From contig CABVEG010000009.1 in NCBI GenBank assembly GCA_902497185.1, positions 1-16,841 of the forward strand: DNA of 16,841 nt, read 5' to 3'. The DNA is from an uncultured Eubacteriales bacterium (lineage in GTDB: Bacteria > Bacillota > Clostridia > Lachnospirales > CAG-274). Below the pieces are notes generated by a model. It ran no database searches and was not told the DNA's origin. It saw only the letters and a program-made list of their open reading frames with translations. The first letter of the stretch is position 1. The number at the start of each line of letters is the position of its first letter. Below are positions 1 to 8,883 of this stretch, one piece after another. The position numbers and the translations under genes are program-made.

Positions 1-2
1 AT

Positions 3-389
3 ATTTTTAATTTGGTTTTTCAAACTGAGTTTAATTTGGATATGGATGTTAAGGAAAGCATTGATACTTATACGGAAGAATATGAAGGCTTTAAAAAGGA
101 CGAAAGTGACTTTATATCAAGAGAATACAGAGGAATTTTAGCAAATATTGAAAGCATTGATTCCTATATTGACAGGTTTGCTAAAGGCTGGAGTGTTGCA
201 AGGCTTGCTAAAACTGACCTTGCAATACTTAGAATGGGTATTTATGAAATTGTTTTTGACAGTGAAATTCCTGATGCCGTTGCAGTTAATGAGGCTGTTG
301 AGCTTGCAAAAATATTCAGTGGAGATAAAGCACCTGCTTTTATTAATGCTATATTAACAAAAATTGTTAAAAACAAGGATGTTGAATAA
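3..389 (+). CDS. nusB: Transcription antitermination factor NusB (5' partial)
   Basis: NusB binds boxA RNA together with ribosomal protein S10 and helps RNA polymerase read through rRNA operons. The frame is open to the left edge and reads IFNLVFQTEFN, which matches the usual NusB N-terminal helix (typically AFKLLFQxEFN). The gene therefore starts just outside the window, about ten residues earlier, and the TTG at 12 is not the start. The C-terminal part is typical of the all-helical family: GWSVARLAKTDLAILRMGIYE, then a segment reading IPDAVAVNEAVELAKIF followed by GDKAPAFINAIL. It ends two bases before xseA, so the two are probably co-transcribed. Identification is by recognised family sequence; only the exact start is missing. 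Confidence 0.95.
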   Translation: MFNLVFQTEFNLDMDVKESIDTYTEEYEGFKKDESDFISREYRGILANIESIDSYIDRFAKGWSVARLAKTDLAILRMGIYEIVFDSEIPDAVAVNEAVELAKIFSGDKAPAFINAILTKIVKNKDVE

Positions 390-391
390 AT

Positions 392-1588
392 ATGAAGGTT
401 TATACTGTAACACAGATAAACAATTATATAAAAAAAATACTTGAAAATGATATATTTCTTACCGATTTGTATATAGAGGCTGAAATTTCAAATTTTAAGG
501 CTCACGGTAGCGGACATTTTTATTTTACATTAAAGGACAGCGGAGCTGCAATTAATTCCGTTATGTTCAGAAACAATGCGGCAAGGCTTAAATTTATGCC
601 TGAAAGCGGTATGAAGGTTGTGGCAAGAGGTTATATTTCCCTTTATGAAAAAACGGGACAATATCAACTTTATGTTACGAGTATGGAACCTGCCGGAATA
701 GGTGCTTTATATCTTGCTTATGAACAGCTTAAAGCAAGACTTGAAAAATCAGGTGTTTTTGACCCTAAGTATAAAAAGCCTATTCCTGAAGTACCAAAGA
801 CTGTTGCTGTTATTACTTCACCAACAGGTGCAGCAGTAAGAGATATAATAAATGTTGCAGGCAGAAGAAATCCTAATGTTGAAATAGTAATTGTACCTGT
901 ACTGGTACAGGGAGAAAATGCGGCTCCCGATATAGTAAGAGCTATTAATATGGTCAATCGTTGGGGAAAGGCTGACACTATTATAGTAGGCAGAGGCGGA
1001 GGTTCTATAGAGGATTTGTGGGCTTTTAATGAAGAAATTGTTGCAAGAGCAATATTTGACTCTGATATTCCCATAATATCTGCCGTAGGTCACGAAACCG
1101 ATTTTACAATAGCTGATTTTATAGCTGATATGAGGGCACCAACTCCTTCAGCGGCGGCTGAAATTGCAGTACCGGAGGGGAACGCCATAAATGACAGGGT
1201 TGCAAATATTTATGCAAAAATAACAAAGAATATTCAATCAAGAATTGGTGATTCATTAAGTCGCTACAGATATTGTGTAAATACCTACGGCTTAAAAAAC
1301 TTTTCAAATACCGTATTTGATAATCAAATATATGTATCGGAACTTTTTAATAAGATTTATGAAAGGTTATCAAATGATATAAATAAAAACAAACTTTTGC
1401 TTAAAAACAGCTTGGACAATATTGAAAATAAATCTCCTTTGCGAATACTTCAAAGAGGCTATTCTCTTACCTATAACAAAAATGGTGAAATTGTTACCTC
1501 AGCAGAGGATGTAAATATTGATGAGGAAATAAATATAAGACTTAATAAGGGGAATATTAAAGCAATAATAACTGAGGCGGGTGAATAA
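392..1588 (+). CDS. xseA: Exodeoxyribonuclease VII large subunit XseA
   Basis: This is the catalytic and DNA-binding subunit of exonuclease VII, which degrades single-stranded DNA from both ends into short oligonucleotides in the cytoplasm. The 398-residue length is normal for the family. The N-terminal ~100 residues form the OB-fold domain (VTQINNYIKKILENDIFLTDLYIEAEISNFK, shown as VTQINNYIKK and LYIEAEISNFK, with SGHFYFTLKD). The catalytic domain follows, with the family hallmark GRGGGSIEDLWAFNEE at about residues 200-215 and later SAVGHETDFTIADF and RAPTPSAAAE. A long helical stretch and a C-terminal LQRGYSLTYN segment complete the protein. The ATG at 392 lies two bases after the nusB stop. 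Its end overlaps the start of xseB, the small-subunit gene, which suggests coupled expression of the two partners. Confidence 0.97.
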   Translation: MKVYTVTQINNYIKKILENDIFLTDLYIEAEISNFKAHGSGHFYFTLKDSGAAINSVMFRNNAARLKFMPESGMKVVARGYISLYEKTGQYQLYVTSMEPAGIGALYLAYEQLKARLEKSGVFDPKYKKPIPEVPKTVAVITSPTGAAVRDIINVAGRRNPNVEIVIVPVLVQGENAAPDIVRAINMVNRWGKADTIIVGRGGGSIEDLWAFNEEIVARAIFDSDIPIISAVGHETDFTIADFIADMRAPTPSAAAEIAVPEGNAINDRVANIYAKITKNIQSRIGDSLSRYRYCVNTYGLKNFSNTVFDNQIYVSELFNKIYERLSNDINKNKLLLKNSLDNIENKSPLRILQRGYSLTYNKNGEIVTSAEDVNIDEEINIRLNKGNIKAIITEAGE

Positions 1589-1589
1589 T

Positions 1590-1823
1590 TTGGCTAGAAA
1601 AAAGAGCTTTGAGGAGGCTTTAACAAGACTTGAGGAAATTGCTGAATTAATGGAAAATAGTGAAACTGGTCTTGAAAATTCAGTAAAGCTTTATAAAGAA
1701 GGTGTTGAGTTATCCCTATACTGTTCAGATATTTTAAATAAGGCTGAACAGCAGGTGACTGAGCTTAAAGAAAGCGCTGAGGGTGTATTCAGCAGAAGAA
1801 ATTTTGATTTGGGGGAAGAATAA
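1590..1823 (+). CDS. xseB: Exodeoxyribonuclease VII small subunit XseB
   Basis: XseB is the small helical subunit that binds the extended helices of XseA to form active exonuclease VII. The product from the TTG at 1590 is 77 residues and begins MARKKSFEEALTRLEEIAEL, the usual start of clostridial XseB proteins. It continues with the conserved pattern ENSVKLYKEGVELSLYCSDI and NKAEQQVTEL. A GTG at 1581 would add three residues and overlap xseA by eight bases. TTG is preferred because it fits the family N-terminus and lies five bases after GGGTGA at 1579-1584; the GTG would leave almost no room after the GAGG at 1574. Which of the two starts is used is uncertain; the identity is not. It ends directly against ispA. 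Confidence 0.93.
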   Translation: MARKKSFEEALTRLEEIAELMENSETGLENSVKLYKEGVELSLYCSDILNKAEQQVTELKESAEGVFSRRNFDLGEE

Positions 1824-2702
1824 ATGGATTGCAAAAGCATTTTAAATGATAGGATTGAATTAATAAATAAGGCTCTTGATAATTATTTAAAGCCTAAGTA
1901 TCCGGAAAGACTATATGAGGCTATGAGATACAGCGTTATGGCAGGAGGAAAAAGACTGCGTCCGGTTCTTTTGCTGTCAGCCTGTGAGGCTGTTGGGGGA
2001 AAAATTGAAGATGCCCTTCCATTTGCCTGTGCTCTTGAAATGATTCATACTTATTCATTAATTCACGATGATTTGCCTGCAATGGACAATGATGATTTCA
2101 GAAGAGGCAAGCCTACATGTCATAAAAGGTTTGATGAAGCTCTTGCCATACTTGCAGGTGACGGTCTATTGACTTATGCCTTTGAGGTTATGCTTGATGC
2201 GGTATGTGCAAAAAAGGATATTAACCTTGCAAAGGCAGCAAAACTTATAGCAAATTACAGTGGTAGTGAGGGTATGCTTGTAGGTCAGGTTGTAGATGTG
2301 GAATCTGAGGGTAAAAAGATTGATGACAAAACCCTTATGTTTATTCATGACAATAAAACCGGAGGACTGATTAAGTCAGCTTTAATGGCGGGAGCTATGA
2401 TTGGCGGAGCTAACAGCGACACGGTCAGAAATTTTGAGAAAATAGGTTATAATATGGGTATTGCTTTCCAAATAAAGGATGATATACTTGATGTAACAAG
2501 CACAAGTGATGTGCTTGGAAAGCCTATTCTAAGTGATATTAAAAATGAAAAACAGACCTATGTATCATTATATGGTCTTGACAACGCACAGCAGGATTAT
2601 GAAACTCTTTCAGCAGGTGCAGTTAAAATGATTAAGGATATTGGAGATAATGCAGTATTCCTTGCGTGGTATGCTGAAGAATTAATAAACAGAGAGAAAT
2701 AA
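1824..2702 (+). CDS. ispA: Farnesyl diphosphate synthase (geranyltranstransferase)
   Basis: This cytoplasmic prenyltransferase condenses isopentenyl diphosphate with dimethylallyl and then geranyl diphosphate to give farnesyl diphosphate, the precursor of undecaprenyl carrier lipid and quinones. The 292 residues are full length. GGKRLRP near residue 42 binds substrate. The first aspartate-rich motif, DDLPAMD (residues 82-88), is followed by NDDFRRGKPTCHK, and the second, DDILD (219-223), follows FQIK. The insertion of two residues in the first motif (DDxxxxD) is characteristic of bacterial farnesyl-type enzymes. The ATG follows the xseB stop without a single base between them. Dxs, which starts the same pathway, lies two genes downstream. 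Exact chain-length specificity (C15 rather than C20) is inferred from the family. Confidence 0.94.
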   Translation: MDCKSILNDRIELINKALDNYLKPKYPERLYEAMRYSVMAGGKRLRPVLLLSACEAVGGKIEDALPFACALEMIHTYSLIHDDLPAMDNDDFRRGKPTCHKRFDEALAILAGDGLLTYAFEVMLDAVCAKKDINLAKAAKLIANYSGSEGMLVGQVVDVESEGKKIDDKTLMFIHDNKTGGLIKSALMAGAMIGGANSDTVRNFEKIGYNMGIAFQIKDDILDVTSTSDVLGKPILSDIKNEKQTYVSLYGLDNAQQDYETLSAGAVKMIKDIGDNAVFLAWYAEELINREK

Positions 2703-2714
2703 GGCAGATATAGA

Positions 2715-3158
2715 ATGTTATATATTCGAGAATTTTTTGATAATAAAATTATTATAATTTCAATTGTTTCGTGGGCAGCGGCACAGCTTATTAAAATTGT
2801 TCTTGATTTGGCTGCAACAGGTAAAGTGGATTGGGAGCTTATGTTTGCATCAGGAGGTATGCCCAGTTCTCACAGCTCCTTTGTGTGCTCAATGGCAACG
2901 GCAGTAGGAATCAATATGGGCTTTGATTCGGCAGCATTTGCAATAGCCTTTGTTCTTGCTGTAGTGGTTATGTATGATGCGGCAGGTGTAAGACGGGCAG
3001 CAGGCTCTCACGCAGTTATTATTAATAAGCTAATGGATAATTTGAATATTAAAATTGATGAAAAGCTTAAAGAGCTTATAGGTCACACACCGATTCAGGT
3101 GGGTGCCGGTGCAATTTTAGGCATAGTTATTGCTTTATTGTGCAATACATTGCTGTAG
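2715..3158 (+). CDS. DUF212 / YuiD-type divergent PAP2 membrane protein
   Basis: This is a 147-residue integral membrane protein of the DUF212 family (YuiD of Bacillus), distantly related to PAP2 phosphatases. The family signature is visible: GGMPSSHSSFVCSMATAVG near residues 49-66 and VMYDAAGVRRAAGSHA near 92-107. Hydrophobic segments lie near the N-terminus (IIIISIVSWAAAQLIKIVL), in the middle (FAIAFVLAVVVMYDA) and at the C-terminus (AGAILGIVIALLCN). The SSH and RRAAGSHA elements recall PAP2 phosphate-binding residues, but no activity is established for the family as far as I know. A role in releasing phosphate from an isoprenoid diphosphate is tempting because it sits between ispA and dxs, but that is inference only. 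The 3' end lies 16 bases before the chosen dxs start. Confidence 0.88.
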   Translation: MLYIREFFDNKIIIISIVSWAAAQLIKIVLDLAATGKVDWELMFASGGMPSSHSSFVCSMATAVGINMGFDSAAFAIAFVLAVVVMYDAAGVRRAAGSHAVIINKLMDNLNIKIDEKLKELIGHTPIQVGAGAILGIVIALLCNTLL

Positions 3159-3174
3159 AAAAAGAGGGATTAAA

Positions 3175-5055
3175 GTGTATTTGGAAAAAATTAATTCTCC
3201 TGAAGATATTAAAAAATTAAGCATTGATAAATTGAGTATTCTTGCCGGTGAAATAAGGGATTTTCTTGTAAATTCTGTTTCTCATACAGGGGGACATCTT
3301 GCCTCAAATCTGGGTGTAGTTGATCTGACCATTGCAATGCACTATTGTTTTAGTTGTCCGAGAGATAAATTTGTGTGGGATGTAGGACATCAGGCATATA
3401 CGCATAAAATTCTTACGGGACGTAAGGATGAGTTTGATACGTTGAGGAAACTTGACGGACTAAGCGGTTTTCCAAAAACAAATGAAAGTAAATATGACTC
3501 CTTTAATACAGGTCACAGCTCAACATCAATAGCGGCTGCTATAGGTTTAGCAAGAGCAAGGGATCTAATGGGTCACAGCTATAATGTTGTATCGGTTATA
3601 GGTGATGGAGCAATGACAGGTGGTCTTGCTTATGAGGCACTTAATAATGTAGGTAGAGATCATACAAAACTTATTATAGTATTAAATGACAATCAGATGT
3701 CCATATCCGAAAATGTAGGTGCAATGAGTAAGTATTTAAGTGAACTTATACTTACACAAAAATATATGAATGCTAAGTCTGAGGTACAGAAAAAACTTAA
3801 TAATATGCCTGTTGGCGGCAAACAGATTTATAATCTGCTTTATAGAAGCAAGGGTACATTAAAAAATGCCATAATGCCTGAAAACAGTATGTTTGAGTAC
3901 CTTGGCATTAAGTATGTGGGTCCCATTGACGGTCACGATATTAAAAGACTTATTAATGTGTTTAACAGAGCTAAAAAACTTAATATGCCAGTGCTTATAC
4001 ATGTTATGACCAAAAAAGGTAAGGGTTATGAGCCTGCCGAAACACTTCCCAGTGTTTATCACGGTGTAGGAAAGTTTGATGCAAAGGTAGGAGTACTGCC
4101 AAATTACAATAAAAAGGAAACTTATTCAGATGTTTTTGGCAGAAAAATGCTTGAAATGGCGGCTAAAAATAATAAAATATGTGCAATAACTGCAGCTATG
4201 CCGTCAGGTACGGGGCTTAATAAATTTGCAAACCTTTATCCAAAGAGATTTTTCGATGTGGGAATTGCAGAGGAATATGCGGTTACATTTGCTGCCGGAC
4301 TTGCTAAGGGCGGTTTTATTCCTGTTTTTGCGGTATACTCAACATTCCTGCAAAGAAGCTATGACCAGATTATTCACGATGTATGTATACAGAATTTACA
4401 TGTTATATTTGCCATTGACAGAGCGGGTATAGTAGGTGATGACGGTGAAACTCATCAGGGCATATATGATATTTCATACTTAGCCCATATACCAAATCTG
4501 ACTGTTATGGCGCCTAAAAATAAGGCTGAATTTGAAAAAATGCTTGAATTTGCAGTATCCTTAAACGGTCCTGTGGCTATCAGATACCCAAGAGGTGAGG
4601 CATCTGACATAATGATAGCTGTTGATAAACCCATTGAAATCGGTAAGGCTGAGTATATATATAAGGGCGAAAAAATTGCCCTTGTCAGTTATGGTGCAAT
4701 GATGGATGAGGCGGCAGATGTGTACAGCTGTCTTATAGAAGAGGGTTATAGCTCTACCCTTATTAATGCACGCTTTGCCTCTCCTATAGATAAGGATATG
4801 ATTGCGGATTTAGCTGATAACTATAAATATATATTTACAATGGAAGATAATATTTATTCGGGAGGCTTTGGAGCACTGCTTTCACAAAGGCTTTGTGAAT
4901 ATGGCATTAATAACAATGTGATTTATAATTTTGCATTTCCCGATATGTATATTGAGCATGGCAACAGGGCATTGCTTTTTGACAGATATGGTATGTCTGC
5001 CAATAAGATATTAAAGAAGATTAAGGATATAATCGGAGAAAGAATTAATGACTGA
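3175..5055 (+). CDS. dxs: 1-deoxy-D-xylulose-5-phosphate synthase
   Basis: Dxs is the thiamine-diphosphate enzyme that joins pyruvate and glyceraldehyde 3-phosphate, the first step of the MEP isoprenoid pathway. GTG at 3175 is chosen as start: it follows AAGAGGGA (3162-3169) at five bases and gives the usual N-terminus VYLEKINSPEDIKKLS and 626 residues. The frame stays open to an ATG at 3130, but that would overlap the upstream gene and add 15 atypical residues. Motifs in order: FVWDVGHQAYTHKILTGR; GHSSTSIAAAIGLA; the cofactor motif GDGAMTGGLAYEALNN from residue 143; EEYAVTFAAGLA with catalytic Glu367; DRAGIVGDDGETHQG from residue 415; and the C-terminal transketolase-type domain. The end overlaps tlyA by eight bases. 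Confidence 0.97.
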   Translation: MYLEKINSPEDIKKLSIDKLSILAGEIRDFLVNSVSHTGGHLASNLGVVDLTIAMHYCFSCPRDKFVWDVGHQAYTHKILTGRKDEFDTLRKLDGLSGFPKTNESKYDSFNTGHSSTSIAAAIGLARARDLMGHSYNVVSVIGDGAMTGGLAYEALNNVGRDHTKLIIVLNDNQMSISENVGAMSKYLSELILTQKYMNAKSEVQKKLNNMPVGGKQIYNLLYRSKGTLKNAIMPENSMFEYLGIKYVGPIDGHDIKRLINVFNRAKKLNMPVLIHVMTKKGKGYEPAETLPSVYHGVGKFDAKVGVLPNYNKKETYSDVFGRKMLEMAAKNNKICAITAAMPSGTGLNKFANLYPKRFFDVGIAEEYAVTFAAGLAKGGFIPVFAVYSTFLQRSYDQIIHDVCIQNLHVIFAIDRAGIVGDDGETHQGIYDISYLAHIPNLTVMAPKNKAEFEKMLEFAVSLNGPVAIRYPRGEASDIMIAVDKPIEIGKAEYIYKGEKIALVSYGAMMDEAADVYSCLIEEGYSSTLINARFASPIDKDMIADLADNYKYIFTMEDNIYSGGFGALLSQRLCEYGINNNVIYNFAFPDMYIEHGNRALLFDRYGMSANKILKKIKDIIGERIND

Positions 5056-5842
5056 TTTAAGACTTGATATGTTCATAAAGGAAAAATTAAATATATCACG
5101 TCAGAAGGCACAGGAGCTTATATTGAATAACAATGTAAGTGTAAATAATAAAATTATTAATAAGCCTTCATATAAGGTTTCGGAAAATGATAATGTCAAT
5201 GTCAGCAGTACTGAAAACATACTTAAATATGTAGGCAGAGGCGGCTATAAGCTGGAAAAGGCTATAGAAGTCTTTGACATTAATATTAAGGGAATCTGTA
5301 TTGATATTGGTGCATCTACAGGGGGATTTACGGACTGTATGCTTAAAAACGGAGCAGAAATTGTTTATGCTGTTGATGTAGGCAGTGATCAGCTTGCCGA
5401 GTGCCTTAGAAATGACATTAGAGTTGTTTCAATGGAAAACTGTGATATAAGAAATGCAGATGTTCCAAAGGCGGATTTTATAGGCTGTGACGTTTCTTTT
5501 ATTTCTCTTACTAAAATATTTGAAAGGGTAAGAGAAATACTTAAAGATGATGGTCAGGGTGTATTTCTGATTAAACCTCAGTTTGAGGCAGGCAAAGAAA
5601 ATATATCAAAAAAAGGCATTGTAAAAAATCCTAAGGTACACAAAAAGGTAATAAGGGATATAGCAGACAATGCAGCTTGTAATAATCTGTATGTTAAGGC
5701 AATAACCTATTCTCCCATACAGGGAGGAGATGGAAATATAGAATATCTTATACTTATAGATAAGAAGAAAGGTATATCTGTTAGTCAGCAGGATATGGAT
5801 TTGACAGTTGAAAATGCCTTTATTAATTTTAAAAACAGGTGA
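5048..5842 (+). CDS. tlyA: TlyA-family rRNA 2'-O-methyltransferase
   Basis: TlyA proteins methylate ribosomal RNA at cytidine 2'-OH positions (16S C1409 and/or 23S C1920 in characterised members) and are sometimes called hemolysin-like. The 264 residues show an N-terminal S4 RNA-binding domain (RLDMFIKEKLNISRQKAQEL, then NNNVSVNNKIINKPSYKV) and an FtsJ/RrmJ-type methyltransferase domain from about residue 60. Conserved parts are VGRGGYKLEKA; the S-adenosylmethionine loop DIGASTGGFTD at residues 86-96; YAVDVGSDQL; CDVSFISL; and LIKPQFEAGKE. These offer the lysine and aspartate residues expected for the catalytic set. The ATG lies inside the end of dxs (ATGACTGA), so translation is probably coupled. 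The order tlyA-nadK-argR-recN is common in Firmicutes. Target bases here are inferred from the family. Confidence 0.94.
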   Translation: MTDLRLDMFIKEKLNISRQKAQELILNNNVSVNNKIINKPSYKVSENDNVNVSSTENILKYVGRGGYKLEKAIEVFDINIKGICIDIGASTGGFTDCMLKNGAEIVYAVDVGSDQLAECLRNDIRVVSMENCDIRNADVPKADFIGCDVSFISLTKIFERVREILKDDGQGVFLIKPQFEAGKENISKKGIVKNPKVHKKVIRDIADNAACNNLYVKAITYSPIQGGDGNIEYLILIDKKKGISVSQQDMDLTVENAFINFKNR

Positions 5843-5846
5843 TTTT

Positions 5847-6704
5847 ATGAATAAAGTAGGTTTTATAACTAATATTGACAAAGACCCTGAGCTTATTCAT
5901 ACAAAGGAGCTTACTCTTTGGACCATGGAAAAGGGCTGTCAGGTCCTTCTTAATTCTGCTCTTTGCAGAAAAATAGGTATAGGTATTCCTATGTACAGCA
6001 CCGATGAAATATATGAAAAAGCGGATTTTGTAGTTGTTTTGGGCGGTGACGGCACTATTTTAAGGGTTGCACGAAGGGCTGCAAAGTATGGTACTCCAAT
6101 ATTGGGTATAAATTTTGGAACACTTGGTTATCTTGCAGATGTTGAAAAAAGTGATGGTAAAACTGCTATTGAAAAGGTACTTAGCGGTAATTATAAAATT
6201 GAAAAAAGAATGATGCTTGAAGCATATATCGAAAGAGGCTGTGTATGCCATGACACACAGCTTGCCTTAAATGAGGTTTGTGTAAACAATGCAAATTTTT
6301 CAAGAATGATAACATTAAGTGTTGAAGTTAATGATGAATATATAAACACATTTAGGGCAGATGGAATTATAGTGTCAACACCTACAGGCTCGACGGCATA
6401 TAATCTGTCGGCAGGAGGTCCTATACTTAACACAAATACGGAGCTTATGACAATTACCCATATATGTCCTCATGCATTGTATGCAAGACCTATAGTTGTA
6501 TCAGGTGATGATATAATAAAGATTAAGGTAGCAGGAGATTACAGCAATACTCAGGTTACATTTGACGGACAAAACGGTGAAAGAGTAAAAAACGGTGACA
6601 CTGTTGTTATAAGGCGTTCAAAATATTACACCGATATTATTAAGACAACAAACCTTTCTTTCTTTGATATATTAAGAAGAAAGATGGTAGATGTCAGAAT
6701 TTAA
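5847..6704 (+). CDS. nadK: NAD kinase
   Basis: NadK phosphorylates NAD to NADP using ATP or polyphosphate and sets the cellular NADP pool. The ATG at 5847 is chosen because it gives the standard N-terminus MNKVGFITNIDKD and lies four bases after AGGTGA (5837-5842), a ribosome site that includes the tlyA stop codon. The open frame extends to an ATG at 5808, inside tlyA, but the added residues are not family-like. The 285 residues contain VVVLGGDGTILRVAR, with GGDG at 66-69 and catalytic Asp68, then GINFGTLGYLADV, NEVCVNN, and the second signature TPTGSTAYNLSAGGPI at about 178-193. The C-terminus (SFFDILRRKM) is usual for Firmicute enzymes. Confidence 0.96.
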   Translation: MNKVGFITNIDKDPELIHTKELTLWTMEKGCQVLLNSALCRKIGIGIPMYSTDEIYEKADFVVVLGGDGTILRVARRAAKYGTPILGINFGTLGYLADVEKSDGKTAIEKVLSGNYKIEKRMMLEAYIERGCVCHDTQLALNEVCVNNANFSRMITLSVEVNDEYINTFRADGIIVSTPTGSTAYNLSAGGPILNTNTELMTITHICPHALYARPIVVSGDDIIKIKVAGDYSNTQVTFDGQNGERVKNGDTVVIRRSKYYTDIIKTTNLSFFDILRRKMVDVRI

Positions 6705-6719
6705 GTAATGGAGTTTTGT

Positions 6720-7175
6720 ATGAAAGTAAAAAGACAATCTAAGATTTTGGAAATAATTAAGGATTATGAAATTGATACTCAGGAGGCCTTGGCGGAAAAA
6801 CTTAATGAGCTTGGATTTAATGTTACACAGGCAACGGTGTCAAGAGATATAAGGGAGCTTAAGCTGACTAAAATATCTGTTGGTATGGGCAGGCAAAAAT
6901 ATACTTCTGTTTCAAATCAGGACAGTGAAATCGGTGAAAGGCTAAAAAGGGTATTTAATGATGGTGTTAAGTCAATAGATTTTGCACAAAATATTATTGT
7001 TATTAAAACTCTTACCGGAATGGCAATGGCTGTTGCAGCGGCTCTTGATGCTATGGACAATACGGAGGTTATAGGCACCATAGCAGGAGATGATACTGTT
7101 TTTTGTGTAGTTAAAAACGAAGCCAAGGCTGTAAAGCTTATTGAAAAGCTTAAAAGCAGTATAAACAATAAATAA
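6720..7175 (+). CDS. argR: Arginine repressor ArgR
   Basis: ArgR is a hexameric DNA-binding protein that represses arginine synthesis, and often activates its breakdown, when arginine is bound. The product from the ATG at 6720 has 151 residues, the usual size. The N-terminal winged helix-turn-helix begins KRQSKILEIIKDYEIDTQEAL and includes the recognition stretch TQATVSRDIRELKLTK. The C-terminal oligomerisation domain contains TGMAMAVAAALDAMD and the arginine-binding GTIAGDDT at residues 119-126. An upstream ATG at 6708 is possible, but the one at 6720 has TGGAG (6709-6713) at six bases and matches the family N-terminus. Its position between nadK and recN is conserved in Clostridia and Bacilli, so it need not regulate its neighbours. 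I see no clear ARG box close by. Confidence 0.95.
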   Translation: MKVKRQSKILEIIKDYEIDTQEALAEKLNELGFNVTQATVSRDIRELKLTKISVGMGRQKYTSVSNQDSEIGERLKRVFNDGVKSIDFAQNIIVIKTLTGMAMAVAAALDAMDNTEVIGTIAGDDTVFCVVKNEAKAVKLIEKLKSSINNK

Positions 7176-7196
7176 CAGCCTTTTAGGAGAACAATT

Positions 7197-8882
7197 ATGC
7201 TTGAGAAACTTTATGTAAGTAATTTTGCGTTAATAGATGAATTAGAAGTCGATTTTGGGTCAGGCTTAAATGTCCTTAGCGGTGAAACCGGTGCAGGTAA
7301 GTCAATTATTATCGGTTCTCTTAACTTTGTATTGGGCGGTAAGGCAGACAAGGATATAATAAAGACCGGATGTGATTTGACAGAGGTGTCTGCCCTTATA
7401 TCTGTTGACAGTGATGCTGTAAAAAATGAGCTTGCAGAATGTGATGTTGATGTTGGTGAGGATAATTATATTCTTATTAAAAGAACATTCAACAGAAATG
7501 GAAAATCCCAATGCAGAATAAACGGCAAAGCTGCAACAGTTTCAATGGTTAAGGATATTTCAGCTTTCCTTGTAGATATACATGGTCAGCACGATCATCA
7601 GTCACTGCTAAACCCTAAAAGCCATATTGTAATGCTTGACAGACTGTGCGGCAGCGCTCTTGACGATGAGCTTTTAAAACTTGGAGATAAATATAGTCAG
7701 TACAGGGATATTTCCAAAAGACTTAAAGAAATCGATATAAATGACAAGGATATTCAGGATAAGGTTGAGCTTTATACATATCAGATAAACGAAATTGACG
7801 CTGCTGCCTTAAAGGTGGGAGAGGATGAAAGTCTTTCTGAAAGACGAAATATACTTTTGAACAGTGTAAAACTTCAGGGTTATATTAATGACTGCCTTGA
7901 TAATCTTTATAGAAATGAAAATTCAGCCGCAGAATGTATAGGAAATGCGGTTGAAAGTTTAAATAGTATTGCTGAAATTGATGAAAGTCAGGGAAAAACT
8001 CTTGAAGCTTTAAATGATGCTTATTCCATAATTGAGGATGTTGTAAAGGCAGTTAGGATATATGAGGAAAACACAGACAGTAATCCTGATGAGCTTGATG
8101 AGGTTGAAGAAAGGCTTCAAATTATATATGAGCTTAAAAACAAATATGGAAACAGCATTGAAAAAATAATTGCCTATAGGGATAAAGTAGCAGAAAAACT
8201 TAATTTAATAGAAAACAGTGAAGCCCTTGCTTTGGAATACAGTGAAAAGAAGAAAAAACTTGAAACTGAAATAAGAAGGATTTGCGGTAAAATTTCAGAT
8301 ATAAGAAAAATTGCCGCAGAAAAGGCAGAAAAGAAAATTGTATCCATATTAAGGGATTTAAGTATGGAAAATGCTGAATTTAAAATTTCAGTAACAGAAA
8401 AAGAAGGCTTTGATGATAAAGGCTTTGATAATGTAGAGTTTTTAATTTCAGCTAATAGAGGAGAAAAAATAAAGCCTTTAAGTAAAATTGCATCAGGTGG
8501 TGAAATGAGTAGGGTAATGCTTGCTCTTAAAAATGTATTGGCTGATGTTGATAATATTGACACATTTGTATTTGATGAAATTGACACAGGTATAAGCGGC
8601 AGAACGGCTCAAAAGGTTGCAGAGAAAATGCTTAATGTGTCAAAAGGGCATCAGATACTTTGTATTACTCATCTTCCTCAAATAGCAGCAATGGCTGACA
8701 GTAATTATTTAATTGAAAAATGCAGTGTTGATAACAGAACCACAACAAATATTGTTGAATTGTCTGGCGAAAAGGTGTATAATGAATTAGCCAGACTTAT
8801 TGGCGGTGCTGAAATTACTAAGGCAACCCTTGAGGCGGCAAAAGAAATGAAAATAATGGCAAATAAGCTAAAGGAGAATTAA
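7197..8882 (+). CDS. recN: DNA repair protein RecN
   Basis: RecN is an SMC-like ATPase that acts early in double-strand break repair by gathering DNA ends. The 561 residues fit the family. The N-terminal half-site starts MLEKLYVSNFALIDELEVDF, with Walker A GETGAGKS at 29-36 and the RecN hallmark DIHGQHDHQSLLNP. The middle (about residues 150-385) is rich in charged heptad-like helix and is predicted coiled coil. The C-terminal half-site has the ABC signature SGGEMSRVMLALK from residue 433, Walker B FVFDEIDTGISG with Asp460 and Glu461, and ITHLPQIAAMAD. The start follows AGGAG (7185-7189). In many spore formers spoIVB and spo0A follow recN; here a lipoprotein gene follows instead. Confidence 0.97.
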   Translation: MLEKLYVSNFALIDELEVDFGSGLNVLSGETGAGKSIIIGSLNFVLGGKADKDIIKTGCDLTEVSALISVDSDAVKNELAECDVDVGEDNYILIKRTFNRNGKSQCRINGKAATVSMVKDISAFLVDIHGQHDHQSLLNPKSHIVMLDRLCGSALDDELLKLGDKYSQYRDISKRLKEIDINDKDIQDKVELYTYQINEIDAAALKVGEDESLSERRNILLNSVKLQGYINDCLDNLYRNENSAAECIGNAVESLNSIAEIDESQGKTLEALNDAYSIIEDVVKAVRIYEENTDSNPDELDEVEERLQIIYELKNKYGNSIEKIIAYRDKVAEKLNLIENSEALALEYSEKKKKLETEIRRICGKISDIRKIAAEKAEKKIVSILRDLSMENAEFKISVTEKEGFDDKGFDNVEFLISANRGEKIKPLSKIASGGEMSRVMLALKNVLADVDNIDTFVFDEIDTGISGRTAQKVAEKMLNVSKGHQILCITHLPQIAAMADSNYLIEKCSVDNRTTTNIVELSGEKVYNELARLIGGAEITKATLEAAKEMKIMANKLKEN

Positions 8883-8883
8883 A

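Noticed and set aside
12..389. TTG at 12 as the nusB start
   Set aside because: The frame is open to the window edge and the residues before it already fit the NusB N-terminal helix, so the gene is simply cut by the edge.
718..1074. A 118-codon minus-strand frame inside xseA and similar frames inside recN (8174-8587), cas9 (12857-13246) and others
   Set aside because: Each lies fully inside a well-identified gene on the other strand, lacks a ribosome site and shows no known domain.
3130..3174. N-terminal extension of dxs to an ATG at 3130
   Set aside because: It overlaps the upstream gene, is not family-like, and the GTG at 3175 has a good ribosome site.
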